Virus record (IMG/VR): IMGVR_UViG_3300049032_000060
Span: 1-29,895 of that record
Source: a virus
Reading direction: 5' to 3' (one strand)
DNA length: 29,895 nt
This document shows positions 18,360 to 27,945 of the stretch, piece by piece. Both the position numbers and the translations under genes were made by a program. The notes beneath the pieces are model-generated. The model saw only the letters and a program-made list of their open reading frames with translations. It did not search any database and had not been told where the DNA came from. Numbering within the stretch: the first letter of the stretch is position 1; each line of letters begins with the position of its first letter.

Positions 18360-21300
18360 CGGCATCCGCATCAAGATCGGAATTGACGGCGTCCCGCAGG
18401 TGCAGGCCGGGGCGAATGCCGCCGCGGCGGCGCTCGACAAGACGGCACGCTCGGCGGATGGCCTGGCCGGATCGTTCGGCGGCGTCGGCAGTGCCGCGGG
18501 CGCGCTGCGGAACCTCGGCAGCCTGACTGTTGTCGCCGCTACCGCGCGCGAGTTCGTGCAGGCAGCCGATGCCGTCACCGTGCTGCGCAACCAGCTGCAG
18601 CTCGCGACCGGCAACGCCGCGTCCGCGACCGTGGCCTACGACTCGCTGTTCGCCATTGCCCAGCGCTCGCGCGTTTCGTTCACCGAGCTAGGCAGCACCT
18701 TCGCGTCGATCTCGCGCGCGACCGATGGGATGGGCATCAGCCAGGCCCGTCTCCTGACCGTCACCGAGTCCATCGGCAATGCGATGGCGATCAGCGGTGG
18801 CAGCGCAGAGAGCATGAAGGCGGCGCTCGTCCAGCTCAGCCAAGGGTTCGCGTCAGGCACGCTGCGCGGCGAAGAGCTCAACAGCGTCATGGAGCAGACG
18901 CCGCGGCTGGCGCGCGCAATTGCTGACGGCCTGGGCGTCTCGATCGGAAAGCTTCGCGAGATGGGCAAGGCCGGCGAGTTGACCGCGGACGCCGTCCTCA
19001 AGGCGCTCGAATCGCAGTCCGCGGTGCTGGCCGGCGAGGCGCAGACCAGCGTCGTCACGGTCGGCCAGGCCATGACCCAGCTGGCCAACTCGGCTACGCG
19101 CGCGGTCGGTGAGTTGAACCAGACGACAGGCGCGACGTCGGCGCTGGCCACCGGCCTACAGTCACTCGGGGGCGTCATCGACAACGTCGCCGACCGGTTC
19201 GCCCGCGCCAGAGCGGACGGCCACGGCTTCATCGGTTCCATCGCGGCGGCGCAGATCATGGCCGCAGCCGAAGCTTTCGGTCACGTCGACGAGCGCGCTG
19301 CGAACGTCGGCAAGCGGCTCAATGACGCCGAGAAGGAGCTGGCAGCTCTGCAGCTTCGATTCGGTGCCCAAGGTGGCATCTACCTGGCGATGGAGGTGGA
19401 GAAGGCGAGCCAACTGGTCGCAGAGCTCAAGCGCGCGAAGCAGGCTCAGGATGACCTCAAGGCCGAACGCAGCACCAGCCAGTCGCAGCAGTTCAGTGAG
19501 GCCAGCGGCACCATCGGCGCCATCGCGGCGAAGGGGCTGGAGGAGCAGCGCCAGGCGCAGGAAGCCCTCGCCGGAATTCGCAATCGCGCACTCGGCGTCG
19601 ACAAGTCCTACACCGACCAGATCCAGAAGCTGCACGGCTTCTTGCAGGCCGGCAGACTCACGCAGGCCGAGTACACCGAGGCGGTCCAGAAGCTCACCGC
19701 TGCGACGTTCAAGCAGACGGGGGCCGCGAAGGCGGCTCGGGATGCCCAGCGAGAGCTGGAGCGTGAACGCGAAAAGCAGCAGAGCGTCCTCAACGCCGTC
19801 GCTGGCGTCAATGACGACTACGTGGAATCGCTGCGGCGTCTTGAATCGATGCGGCGGCTGGGCATCCTCGCCGAGGCGGACTACATCGCCCAGGTCGAGC
19901 TGCTGATTGCCCGGCAGCCGTCGGCGATCAAGCTCGCGAAAGACGCGGCCGACGCTGCCAAGCTCGAAGCGACAGCGCGCGAAGGCGCCTCGCGAATCGC
20001 GCAGCGCGCCATCGAGGCCGACATCTCGCGCAATGAGTCGCTGCAGGGCACGGTGAGCGGCCTCCGCGATCAGCTGGACGCGCTGACGCAGACCGAATAC
20101 GCGCTCGACATGCAGGCGGCCGCGACAATGCGCGCGCACGCTGCGGACCTGGAATGGCAGGCCGGCAACGAGGGCGGGAACCTGCTGCTGGAGCAGCGTG
20201 CGCGCCTCCTGCGCCAGAACGCAGACCTCACGGAGCAGCTGGCAAACAAGAAGGTCGAGAAGGCCGGGGAACAAGCCCGCCGGGACTACGAGCGCGAAAC
20301 GATCGAGAGCAATCAGCGCATCGCCGACGAGGCCGGCCAGGCCCTCGCCGATGCCCTGATGGAAGGCGGCCGCAGTGCCGGCGACTACCTCGAGGACTAC
20401 TTCCGCACGCTCGTGCTGCAGCCGATCGTCAAGGCAATCGTGCAGCCCATTGCCGCGGCTGCGCAGGGTGCGGTCGGATCGGTCCTCAGCAGCGCCACCG
20501 GAGGCAGCAACCTGCTGCAGGGCGCGAGCGCCGCCAATTCGATCTATGGCCTCTACCAGGGCGGCGGGGTTGCCGGCGCCACCGCCGCAGCAGCGAACTA
20601 CGGCGCGGTCTACAGCGGCGCCGCCTACGGTACCGGCTTCGGCACGCAGCAGTCGACCATGCTTGCGGCACAAGAGGCGGGCATGGTCAGCCAGGCCGGC
20701 GGCTCAACCCTTGGCACTGCCGCGGGCATCCTGGGCTGGGTCGCCTTCGCCTATGCCGCCGCGCAGTACGGCAAGAAGCTCTACAGCGAGGGCTTCACCG
20801 GTTCCCAGCAGCTCGACGGGAACAAGTGGTACCAGCACACGTTCGAGAACTTCAAGACCGAGGCCCTAAAGGACCTCGGCATAAGCGACAAGTGGGCCGA
20901 GATCCTCGGCGGCTCCGTGCGCCTCAACCACATGTTCGGCCGCGCCGAGCCGCGGATCCAGGGCACCGGCGTGCTCGGCACCTTCAGCGGCGGCGCCTTC
21001 AGCGGCGAGCGCTACGCCGATGTGCTCGAGAAGGGCGGCTTGTTCAAGGACGACAAGCGGTACACCATCGCCGCCGAGCTCGACAGCCAGATCGATCGCT
21101 TCTTCGACGATGCCGCGGCCGCTGTGGTCGACAACGCGAAGAAGTACGGCGACGCGCTGGGCCTGCCAGCCTCGCTCATGGCCGGCATCACGCAGGACGT
21201 GAAGGTCCAGCTCACCGGTGACATCGAGAAGGACAAGGAAGCCATCGCGAAGGCGCTGGGCGAGTACGGCGATGCGCTGCTCGCCGGCTTTGGCGAGCAG

Positions 21301-23334
21301 GTCAAGCCCATCGCCGTCTACGGCGAGACGGTGGCGCAGACCATCGAGCGCGTGGGCGGCGCGCTGCTAACGGTCAACGATGCCGTGGAGCAGCTGGGCG
21401 GCACGGCGCTGGCCAAGTCGGTGACCGGTGGCGCCGCTGCTGCCGACCTCACCGCGCGCTTTGGCGGGTCCGACCAGTTCGCGAGCGCCACGAGCTCCTT
21501 CTACGCGGCCTTCTACAGCGAGGCAGAGCAGGTCGAGGCGCTGACGCAGCGGCTGAGCGGCACCTTCGCCGACCTGGGCTTGACGATGCCCAACGTGGCC
21601 GACGGCGCCGACGCGGCGAAGGACGCCTATCGCGAGCTGCTCAAGAGCCAGGACCTCAACACGGAGGCCGGGCGCGCAGCCTTCACCTCGCTGATCGCGC
21701 TGTCCGGCGCGTTCGACAGCCTGGCCCAGGCCGCCGAGAAGGCCGCGGCGGAAGAGCGCGACCGCCTGGCCCGCATCAGCGAACAGACCTTCGACCTCGA
21801 TGTCGAACTGCTGCGCGCGCAGGACAACGTGCAGGCCGCTGTGAACCTGCAGCGCGAGCGGGAGCTCCAGCGGCTGGCTGAGCTCGAGGTCAGCCTCAAG
21901 GTCGCGGCCGGGACCTTCACCAACGCGCAGCGCGCGATCAATGCCGCGGCCGACGCCACCGAGGCGGCCGCGAAGGCCGCGGAGCGTGCAGCCGAGGCCG
22001 AGGCCAAGCGCCGCAGCGTCTTGAGCGGCGCCGACAGCGTGGCCGCCGACTTCCTTCCTGCGGCCGACCTGCAGCAGTACCTGGCGACCCGCGTTCAGGA
22101 CATCCTGGGCGGCGCCGGGTTCGGCGAGATCCCCCTCACTAACATCTTCTCGGCAACCCGGGACGATGTGTTGCAGCTCTGGCAGGCGGTAGGGGTCGAC
22201 GGCAAGCAGGCCCTGCTCGACGCGCTGCCGCTGTGGGAGCAGCTGCAGACGTCGATTCACGGCACGTCCAACGCGATCCGGGACTATCGCGCTGGGACGC
22301 TCGCCGAAGCGATCGACGAAGCACGGCTCGCCGGCATGACGCCGGAGCAGCGCAAGGCCGCACGCGAGGCACGCAGCGCTCAGCTGTTCAACGACATCGC
22401 CACGTCCGACGACCCCGTCGCGGCCGCGGAGAAGCTGCGGCAGCTGACCATGGCAGGGCTGCAGGACGAGATCCAGCTGCGCGAGGAGGCGAACCGCAAG
22501 GCCATCGAGGGGCTCGACAAGCAGATCGATGCAGCGAAGCGCCTGCAGGACCTGGGCGCGAACATCGGCCAGTTTCTCGGCACCCTCAGGTTCGGCGACC
22601 TCTCGCCGCTCAATGCGCGCCAGCAGGTCGGGTCGGCGCGCAGCCTGTACGAGCGGACCCTGCGCGACGCGCAGGCCGGCGATGTGGTGGCGCAGGGGAA
22701 CCTGTTGGGCAACGCGCAGGCGTACCTGCAAGAGGCCCAGGGCACCTTCGGCAGCGGCGCGGGCTACGTCGCGGTCTACGAGCAGGTCACGCGCGACCTG
22801 GACGCCTTCGGCGACAAGATCACGGCACAGCGGCCCGAGCTGGCGCTGCTGGAGGCGCAGCGCGACTCGCTGGCCTCGGTGGCCACCAACACCGGCGACA
22901 TGCTCGCCGCGCTGCTGCGCATCGATGACGCGCTCGCGGACAGGCTGGACGGGGGTGTCGGCGGCAGCACGCTCGCCAGCGCGGTCCGTGTCGAAGCTGC
23001 CAACGCCCCCAGCTTCGTGGAGGGCAACCCAGGCTCGCCGGGCGGCCTCAGCGGCGGCCGCGACATCACTGGCCTGGTCAGTGGGCCGGATGTCGTGCAA
23101 ACCGCGTTCGTCGCCTTCAACACGGAGCAGGCGGTGCAGAGCGGCCTGCTGCGCCAGACGAACCAGAAGCTCGACGCCGTGCACGAGCGCCTGGGCGCGA
23201 TCCTGCAAGTGGGGCGCGCCGGCCACCCGGACACCGTTGCCATCCTGACGGAAGCTGTCTCCGTGCTGGAGGACATCCGCGGCCGCCAGGCGCGCGGCCA
23301 GGCCCCTGACACCAGCTCGAGGAAGGCGGCATGA
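18352..23334 (+). CDS. Tape measure protein
   Basis: 1660 aa, by far the longest gene, directly after G/GT. Residues about 70-220 (AREFVQAADAVTVLRNQLQLATG, AIAQRSRVSFTELGSTFASISRATDG, LVQLSQGFASGTLRGEELNSVMEQTPRLARAIADGLGVS) are the tape measure N-terminal domain. Long coiled coils follow (about 320-670). A region with YLEDYFRTLVLQPIVKAIVQP and a Gly/Ala-rich hydrophobic stretch (about 680-810, e.g. LGTAAGILGWVAFAYAAAQYG) resembles the membrane-active part of lambda gpH-type proteins. More coiled coil and Ala-rich segments end the protein. It sets tail length; scaled to lambda gpH (853 aa, about 135 nm), about 250 nm is expected. During infection it may pass through the cell membrane. Confidence 0.93.
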   Translation: MADGIRIKIGIDGVPQVQAGANAAAAALDKTARSADGLAGSFGGVGSAAGALRNLGSLTVVAATAREFVQAADAVTVLRNQLQLATGNAASATVAYDSLFAIAQRSRVSFTELGSTFASISRATDGMGISQARLLTVTESIGNAMAISGGSAESMKAALVQLSQGFASGTLRGEELNSVMEQTPRLARAIADGLGVSIGKLREMGKAGELTADAVLKALESQSAVLAGEAQTSVVTVGQAMTQLANSATRAVGELNQTTGATSALATGLQSLGGVIDNVADRFARARADGHGFIGSIAAAQIMAAAEAFGHVDERAANVGKRLNDAEKELAALQLRFGAQGGIYLAMEVEKASQLVAELKRAKQAQDDLKAERSTSQSQQFSEASGTIGAIAAKGLEEQRQAQEALAGIRNRALGVDKSYTDQIQKLHGFLQAGRLTQAEYTEAVQKLTAATFKQTGAAKAARDAQRELEREREKQQSVLNAVAGVNDDYVESLRRLESMRRLGILAEADYIAQVELLIARQPSAIKLAKDAADAAKLEATAREGASRIAQRAIEADISRNESLQGTVSGLRDQLDALTQTEYALDMQAAATMRAHAADLEWQAGNEGGNLLLEQRARLLRQNADLTEQLANKKVEKAGEQARRDYERETIESNQRIADEAGQALADALMEGGRSAGDYLEDYFRTLVLQPIVKAIVQPIAAAAQGAVGSVLSSATGGSNLLQGASAANSIYGLYQGGGVAGATAAAANYGAVYSGAAYGTGFGTQQSTMLAAQEAGMVSQAGGSTLGTAAGILGWVAFAYAAAQYGKKLYSEGFTGSQQLDGNKWYQHTFENFKTEALKDLGISDKWAEILGGSVRLNHMFGRAEPRIQGTGVLGTFSGGAFSGERYADVLEKGGLFKDDKRYTIAAELDSQIDRFFDDAAAAVVDNAKKYGDALGLPASLMAGITQDVKVQLTGDIEKDKEAIAKALGEYGDALLAGFGEQVKPIAVYGETVAQTIERVGGALLTVNDAVEQLGGTALAKSVTGGAAAADLTARFGGSDQFASATSSFYAAFYSEAEQVEALTQRLSGTFADLGLTMPNVADGADAAKDAYRELLKSQDLNTEAGRAAFTSLIALSGAFDSLAQAAEKAAAEERDRLARISEQTFDLDVELLRAQDNVQAAVNLQRERELQRLAELEVSLKVAAGTFTNAQRAINAAADATEAAAKAAERAAEAEAKRRSVLSGADSVAADFLPAADLQQYLATRVQDILGGAGFGEIPLTNIFSATRDDVLQLWQAVGVDGKQALLDALPLWEQLQTSIHGTSNAIRDYRAGTLAEAIDEARLAGMTPEQRKAAREARSAQLFNDIATSDDPVAAAEKLRQLTMAGLQDEIQLREEANRKAIEGLDKQIDAAKRLQDLGANIGQFLGTLRFGDLSPLNARQQVGSARSLYERTLRDAQAGDVVAQGNLLGNAQAYLQEAQGTFGSGAGYVAVYEQVTRDLDAFGDKITAQRPELALLEAQRDSLASVATNTGDMLAALLRIDDALADRLDGGVGGSTLASAVRVEAANAPSFVEGNPGSPGGLSGGRDITGLVSGPDVVQTAFVAFNTEQAVQSGLLRQTNQKLDAVHERLGAILQVGRAGHPDTVAILTEAVSVLEDIRGRQARGQAPDTSSRKAA

Positions 23335-25379
23335 ACGTCTTCGCCTTCGAGCTCGAGGTCAAGAACGCCGCCGGCGCGCCGGTGACGGTCTACGTGGCCA
23401 CCAAGGCGTTCGAGACCGGCCCCGCCGACACCCCGGCCAACACGCTGTTCCGCGAGGTCGTGAAGGACCCGGGCGGTGTGAGCCTCCGCGTCTTCGGCAG
23501 CGGCCGCACCGCCGGCCTCGTGCAGCCGACCTGGGGCAGCAGCGAGTTCACCAACGTCAAGCCGGGCGCATCGTCCTTCGATGCCTGGGTCGACTTCAAC
23601 GCCAACGGCGGCCGGGTGACGTGCCGCTTTGGCCCGGTCGGCGGCGCATACCCGGACGACTTCAAGATGGTCTTCCGGGCCTACGTTGACGGCCGGCCGC
23701 AGGTCAACGGGCAGCGGATGCAGCTCAACTACCGCGGCCGCGAGACGCTCTTCGACGCGCCCGTCGTGACTGAAGGCTTCGACGGCACCGGCGGCATCGA
23801 GGGCACGGGTGCTGCCGCCGGCCGGCTGCGGCGCCTGGTCATCGGCCGCCCGGGCTTCATCGAGCCCATCCTCATCGATGAGGTCGAGAACGTCTGGTTC
23901 GTGGCGGACAACGCGCCGGCCGATTGGGGCGACCTCGAGAACGGCAGCGACCCGCCGCTCTACACGCCGCACGACGGCGGCATCCCGCTGCAGGCCAACG
24001 GGCTGCACGCCAGCCTGTCGGACCTCTTCACGCAGCCGACACCCAACGTCCCCGGCCAGTACATGCATTGGGCCGGCGCCGACGGCGAAGGGCCGGTGCT
24101 GGTGAAGCTGGCCTCGGGCATCGTCTTCCAGCACCGGTATCCCTTCGACGGCGCCATCGTCGACGATCCGGGCGTCAGCGCACCGCGAGCCTGGACCATC
24201 GTGGACCTGGCGCTGCGCGCCGGCATCACCGACGCGGCAACGATGGCCACTGGCAGCACTGCGTTCGAGGCCGGAAACCGCGTCATCGAGACGGAGACCT
24301 TTCGCGAGGTGTTCAACGCCATCGCGACAGCGAAGCTGGCCTCGATCGGCTTCAACCAGGTCGACGAGTTCACGGCCCGCCCGATCATGCCGGCCACCGG
24401 CAGCGTGTTCGAGTTCGTGGAGGGCATCAACTCCCGCCGCTGGGACTTCGCGGCGCCCAGCGGCCTGGAGCGCCGCGTGTGGCAGGTCAAGGTCTCCGCC
24501 GGCGTGACATCGCGCGGTGCGCTGGCCAAGGCCGCCGCTGATGACGTACGCGACCAGCTCGTGCGCGACCAATACCTCTACCGCTTCACCGCCAGCTCGC
24601 AGGACGTGCTCGATGCCGACTCGTCGGCCATCAGCATCGACGTCGTCATCCCGGGCAACGACGTGCCGGACGAGGCGGCCATGCTGGCCTGGGCCGATGG
24701 CTTCCTCGGCGTGCACGGCGCCAAGCCGTACTTCCTCAGCCTGGAGGCGGACTTCGACCGCCACCCCGAGCTGCTCGACCTGCGCCTGCTGGATGCAGTC
24801 ACGGCAACGTCGTCGCGCTACGGCACCCGCGTGCCTTGGATCATCGGCATCGATCAGAACCTGAAGAGCCGGAAGCTCGCGTTCCAGCTCATGGGCCTGA
24901 GCGACATCCCCACCGACGTGACCATCGAGCGGTCCGACGCCGAGGTGGGGTCCGGTGGTGGCGGCGCAGGCACGGGCGCCACCGGCACCGGCGTGAGCGA
25001 GCCGCCCGAGCGCGTGCAGTACAGCTTCGCGCTCACCGATCCGAACGACATCGTGGCAATCCCTACCGGCGTCAACCTCGCCGGCGGCTGGCTGTCCCCC
25101 TTCGACTGGACCATCACGCCGGCCGACTTCGTGATCGACCTGGCCACGCCCCAGACCAGCGGCAGCACCTTCACGGCCGACATCCTGATCGGCGGCGTGT
25201 CGATCTTCAGCACCAAGCCGACGATCGACAACGGCGAGGCATCGAGCATCACCTCGGCGACCCCGCCGGTCTTCAGCGAGATCACGATCGAGCGCGGCGA
25301 CCGGGTGCACTTCCGCGTCCATCAGCAGGGCACCGGCGCGCGTGGCCTGACGTTCCACCTGAGCGGGGTGCGCACATGA
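23331..25379 (+). CDS. Tail-tip / baseplate-type protein, 682 aa
   Basis: ATGA overlap with the tape measure gene. Beta-rich throughout: N-terminal VFAFELEVKNAAGAPVTVYVATKAF, central PRAWTIVDLALRAGITDAATM and ETFREVFNAIATAKLASIGFNQVDEF, which recalls hub-type modules, and DFDRHPELLDLRLLDAVT. A Gly-rich hinge at about residues 538-555 separates a C-terminal beta-sandwich domain of about 120 residues (VQYSFALTDPNDIVAIPTGVNLAGGW to the end). Position directly after the tape measure suggests the distal tail or hub protein that closes the tube, but it does not resemble lambda M, L, K, I or J. Exact function not established. Confidence 0.7.
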   Translation: MNVFAFELEVKNAAGAPVTVYVATKAFETGPADTPANTLFREVVKDPGGVSLRVFGSGRTAGLVQPTWGSSEFTNVKPGASSFDAWVDFNANGGRVTCRFGPVGGAYPDDFKMVFRAYVDGRPQVNGQRMQLNYRGRETLFDAPVVTEGFDGTGGIEGTGAAAGRLRRLVIGRPGFIEPILIDEVENVWFVADNAPADWGDLENGSDPPLYTPHDGGIPLQANGLHASLSDLFTQPTPNVPGQYMHWAGADGEGPVLVKLASGIVFQHRYPFDGAIVDDPGVSAPRAWTIVDLALRAGITDAATMATGSTAFEAGNRVIETETFREVFNAIATAKLASIGFNQVDEFTARPIMPATGSVFEFVEGINSRRWDFAAPSGLERRVWQVKVSAGVTSRGALAKAAADDVRDQLVRDQYLYRFTASSQDVLDADSSAISIDVVIPGNDVPDEAAMLAWADGFLGVHGAKPYFLSLEADFDRHPELLDLRLLDAVTATSSRYGTRVPWIIGIDQNLKSRKLAFQLMGLSDIPTDVTIERSDAEVGSGGGGAGTGATGTGVSEPPERVQYSFALTDPNDIVAIPTGVNLAGGWLSPFDWTITPADFVIDLATPQTSGSTFTADILIGGVSIFSTKPTIDNGEASSITSATPPVFSEITIERGDRVHFRVHQQGTGARGLTFHLSGVRT

Positions 25380-26245
25380 CTTTCGTGCGCCTGTACTGGC
25401 CCGGGGACATCGCGGTCGCGCTCGGCCTGGCGCTGGAGATCGACACCGCGCTGGCGTTCGCCGAGCGCATCCCGCTCGGGCTGGTGTCGGAAGTCGACAC
25501 CGCGCTCGCAATCACCGCGGTGGCGCCGCCGCCCACCGGCGATATCACGCTCTTGGCGCGGTTCGAGTCGAGCGTGACACAGGACGAGAACACGCACTGG
25601 ACCAACACCGCCGTGACCAGCGGCACGCCGACGCAGGACACCACGATCTTCAAGTGGGGCGCGGCAGCGATCGACATCAACGCGGTTTCGACGAACGAGT
25701 GGGCCGGCTGGGTCGCCCAGGGCACCGACAAGTTCCGCGCGGCCAGCAACGCGGCGACGCTCGACGTGTGGTTCTACCCGGTCGACGATGGCACGGGCGG
25801 CAGCAGTTCGCCGAGCACGCTGCGCCACGCCATCGTGACGATGACGACGAACGGCAACGCACCGGCGCTGAACCCGGTCGACAACATTGCGCTGTACCTC
25901 TGGTGGCACGAGGGCTCCGGCGGCACGCTGGGGCTGCAGAACAGCGGCCAGCTGGTGACCGGCATCGCAGCGAACACCTGGCATCACGTGCGCCTGTGCT
26001 GGACCGCCGCGAATGGGCTGCAGGGCTGGTGCGACGGCGCGCGCTTCATCAACCTGACGACGGGCATCAACCAGGACGTCAAGGGCGTGTACCTCGGCAA
26101 CCAGCGCACAGCCGGCATAGCCCTCGACGGCTTCGCCGGGAGCTTCCTCACCAAGGCCAAGTTCGACAGCCTGCGCATCATCACCGGCGTGGCGACCGAC
26201 ACCGGCGCCACGATCACCGTGCCGACGGCGGACTTCACACCATGA
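25376..26245 (+). CDS. Tail protein with LamG-like jelly-roll domain, 289 aa
   Basis: ATG 25376 overlaps the previous stop (ATGA). The N-terminus has two copies of a short repeat: LGLALEIDTALAFAERIP and LGLVSEVDTALAITAVAP, a motif often seen in distal tail proteins of related phages. Residues about 58-280 match a concanavalin/LamG fold: LLARFESSV, a WTNTAVTSGTP strand, TLDVWFYPVDD, LYLWWHEGSG, and the typical NTWHHVRLCW motif, then CDGARFINL and FDSLRIITG. LamG domains bind sugars or proteins; probable role in receptor recognition on the cell surface. Overlaps the next gene by 4 bp. Confidence 0.78.
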   Translation: MTFVRLYWPGDIAVALGLALEIDTALAFAERIPLGLVSEVDTALAITAVAPPPTGDITLLARFESSVTQDENTHWTNTAVTSGTPTQDTTIFKWGAAAIDINAVSTNEWAGWVAQGTDKFRAASNAATLDVWFYPVDDGTGGSSSPSTLRHAIVTMTTNGNAPALNPVDNIALYLWWHEGSGGTLGLQNSGQLVTGIAANTWHHVRLCWTAANGLQGWCDGARFINLTTGINQDVKGVYLGNQRTAGIALDGFAGSFLTKAKFDSLRIITGVATDTGATITVPTADFTP

Positions 26246-27048
26246 GCCGCCTCGCCATCGCGTACAGCGGCCTCGTCGACAGCAGCACGCTGTCCACGCC
26301 TGGCGTCGCCGGGGCCGGCCACGGCGTCGACCAGCTGCAGCAGTGGGAGCTGGCGAAGTACTGGCAGGCCAGCACCACCGGCGCCAACGACATGACGGTC
26401 GACATGGACCACGGCAGCGCCAAGCCAGCCCGCGCGCTCTTGGTCGTGGCCTGGGGCGGATCGGCTGACACGACGGTCACCATGCAGCGCGGCACCACGC
26501 TCGGAGCCACGAACGTGCAATCCGGCATCACCGTGCCGGCTTGGGCGTTCACGCCACTGGATGACGACCGCGACGGCGGGCACTTCATCATCCCGGTGGT
26601 GGCGCCGGCTGAAACGAGCGCGCGCTACACCAGGGTGACCTTCGCCGGCTCGACACCGGTGCGCGTCGGGCGCATGTTCCTGGGCCGCCTCTTCGTTGCT
26701 CCCTACAGCCCGAACCGCGGCGACATGGCTGAGGGCTGGATGCAGCCCAACAGCACGGTGGACCGCACCGAGAACGGCGCCGACTGGCCGCACGAGCGGA
26801 CCGAGATGCGCCACAAGGAAATGACGCTGCGCGGCCTCTCCGCAGCCCAGATGAGCCTGCTGCGCGAGATTACGCGCACGCACAAGCTGCACCGCGAGGT
26901 CGCCTATCTGCCGGACATCCATGACCGAGCCGTCACGCAGCAGTTCGGCTTTCTCGGCCTGTTGCGCGAGCTGTCGACCCTGCAGCGCCTGGGCCTCGAC
27001 CTCGGCGAATACCCCATCGCCATCGACGAGCGCGGCGGCGCTCTATGA
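26242..27048 (+). CDS. Distal tail protein of unknown function, 268 aa
   Basis: ATG 26242 overlaps the previous stop. The sequence is beta-rich: LAIAYSGLVDSSTLS, LAKYWQASTTGANDMTVDMDHG, ARALLVVAWGGSADTTVTMQRG, ARYTRVTFAGSTPVRVGRMFLGRLFVAPYSPNRG. A helical segment (MTLRGLSAAQMSLLREITRTHKLHREV) and a second small module follow. The GRMFLGRLF segment resembles those found in small tail-tip proteins of related phages, by memory only. Tail fibre attachment or tip assembly is the likely setting. No enzymatic motif seen. Confidence 0.6.
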   Translation: MSRLAIAYSGLVDSSTLSTPGVAGAGHGVDQLQQWELAKYWQASTTGANDMTVDMDHGSAKPARALLVVAWGGSADTTVTMQRGTTLGATNVQSGITVPAWAFTPLDDDRDGGHFIIPVVAPAETSARYTRVTFAGSTPVRVGRMFLGRLFVAPYSPNRGDMAEGWMQPNSTVDRTENGADWPHERTEMRHKEMTLRGLSAAQMSLLREITRTHKLHREVAYLPDIHDRAVTQQFGFLGLLRELSTLQRLGLDLGEYPIAIDERGGAL

Positions 27049-27068
27049 CCACCACGGAAGGACCTACC

Positions 27069-27476
27069 ATGGAAATGCAGCGGCAATTTGCCAACGGACC
27101 CGAGGCGCCGGCCACCCACGCGCGCATCCGCAGCTTCGACCCCACGAGGCCGCAGAACTTCAGCAACCGGCTGGTTGAGCAGGCGCTCGCGGACGGCTGG
27201 ATGCAGCTGGAGGGCGACCGGCTGACGGTCGTCAGCGACACCGAGGGCGTGCAGTTCACCGTCCGCCGCGGGCCCGGCTACTACTGCACCAGCACCGGCG
27301 AGCAGATCCCCATCAGCCCGGCCGCCTGGGCGCGATTCCGCTCGGCAAACAAGGGTGACCTGTCGGCCCGCGAGGCCAAGGCCTGGCTCGCGTCGCACGA
27401 CCGCGAGCTGACCGACTACGAGATCGTCACCGGCTACGAGTGCGTGCCGGTGCAAGCCACGACGGAAGGAGCCTGA
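27069..27476 (+). CDS. Hypothetical tail-region protein, 135 aa
   Basis: ATG 27069 is favoured by GGAAGGA (27056-27062) 6 nt upstream; ATG 27045 in frame overlaps the previous stop and would add 8 residues. The product is a compact mixed protein: NRLVEQALADGWMQLEGDRLTVVSDTEGVQFTVRRGPGYYCTSTGE, then AAWARFRSANKGDLSAREAKAWLASHDRELTDYEIVTGYECV. The C-terminal part is helical and acidic. Not recognised. Its position inside the tail-fibre cluster suggests a fibre chaperone or a small structural part. Confidence 0.6.
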   Translation: MEMQRQFANGPEAPATHARIRSFDPTRPQNFSNRLVEQALADGWMQLEGDRLTVVSDTEGVQFTVRRGPGYYCTSTGEQIPISPAAWARFRSANKGDLSAREAKAWLASHDRELTDYEIVTGYECVPVQATTEGA

Positions 27477-27478
27477 TC

Positions 27479-27943
27479 ATGGCGGACCTCATCACGAACA
27501 TCGCCAAGGGCCGCTTCATCGAGTGGCATCACCGCGTCGACCAGGGCGACCCGGCCGACTCGCGTCTGTACTGGATCCCGATCAGCGCGGGCTCCGTCAC
27601 CGATGACCAGCTGCGCGACGCCGACACCTTCGCCGCCATGGTCACGCTGGGCGTCACCGAGCGGACCGCGAACGGGTGGAACCGCAAGACGCTCACGGGC
27701 TCCGACCTCGCGTCGCTGTCGCCCGACGACACCAACAACCGCATGGACGTGGACGCGCCGGATCCGGTGTGGACCAGCGTGTCGACGGACGCGGTGACCG
27801 ACCTGGTGCTGTGCTACGCGTCGGTCTTGACGCCGACGAACGCGCAGCTGGTGCCGATCGGGGTCTGGGACTTCGCGGTCACGCCCAGCGGCGGCGATGT
27901 CACGGCCCAGCTGAACGCCGCCGGCTACGGTCGCGCGAGCTGA
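27479..27943 (+). CDS. Hypothetical tail protein, 154 aa
   Basis: ATG 27479 with AGGAG about 8 nt upstream. Beta-rich with an aromatic core: MADLITNIAKGRFIEWHHRVDQGDP, LYWIPISAGSVTDDQLRDADTFAAMVTLGVTERTANGWNRKTLTG, VPIGVWDFAVTPSGGDVTAQLNAAGYGRAS. This pattern is familiar from small proteins near fibre genes of tailed phages of Burkholderiales; no function is known. It is likely part of the distal tail. The next gene follows after 2 nt, so they are probably co-translated. Confidence 0.65.
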   Translation: MADLITNIAKGRFIEWHHRVDQGDPADSRLYWIPISAGSVTDDQLRDADTFAAMVTLGVTERTANGWNRKTLTGSDLASLSPDDTNNRMDVDAPDPVWTSVSTDAVTDLVLCYASVLTPTNAQLVPIGVWDFAVTPSGGDVTAQLNAAGYGRAS

Positions 27944-27945
27944 TC

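Noticed and set aside
21367-23226. 619-aa open frame on the minus strand
   Set aside because: Shadow of the tape measure gene; no domain and antisense-like composition.
22776-25511. 911-aa open frame on the minus strand
   Set aside because: Rich in Arg, His, Ala and Gly, no recognisable domain, and lies opposite two well-supported tail genes. A typical shadow frame in high-GC DNA.
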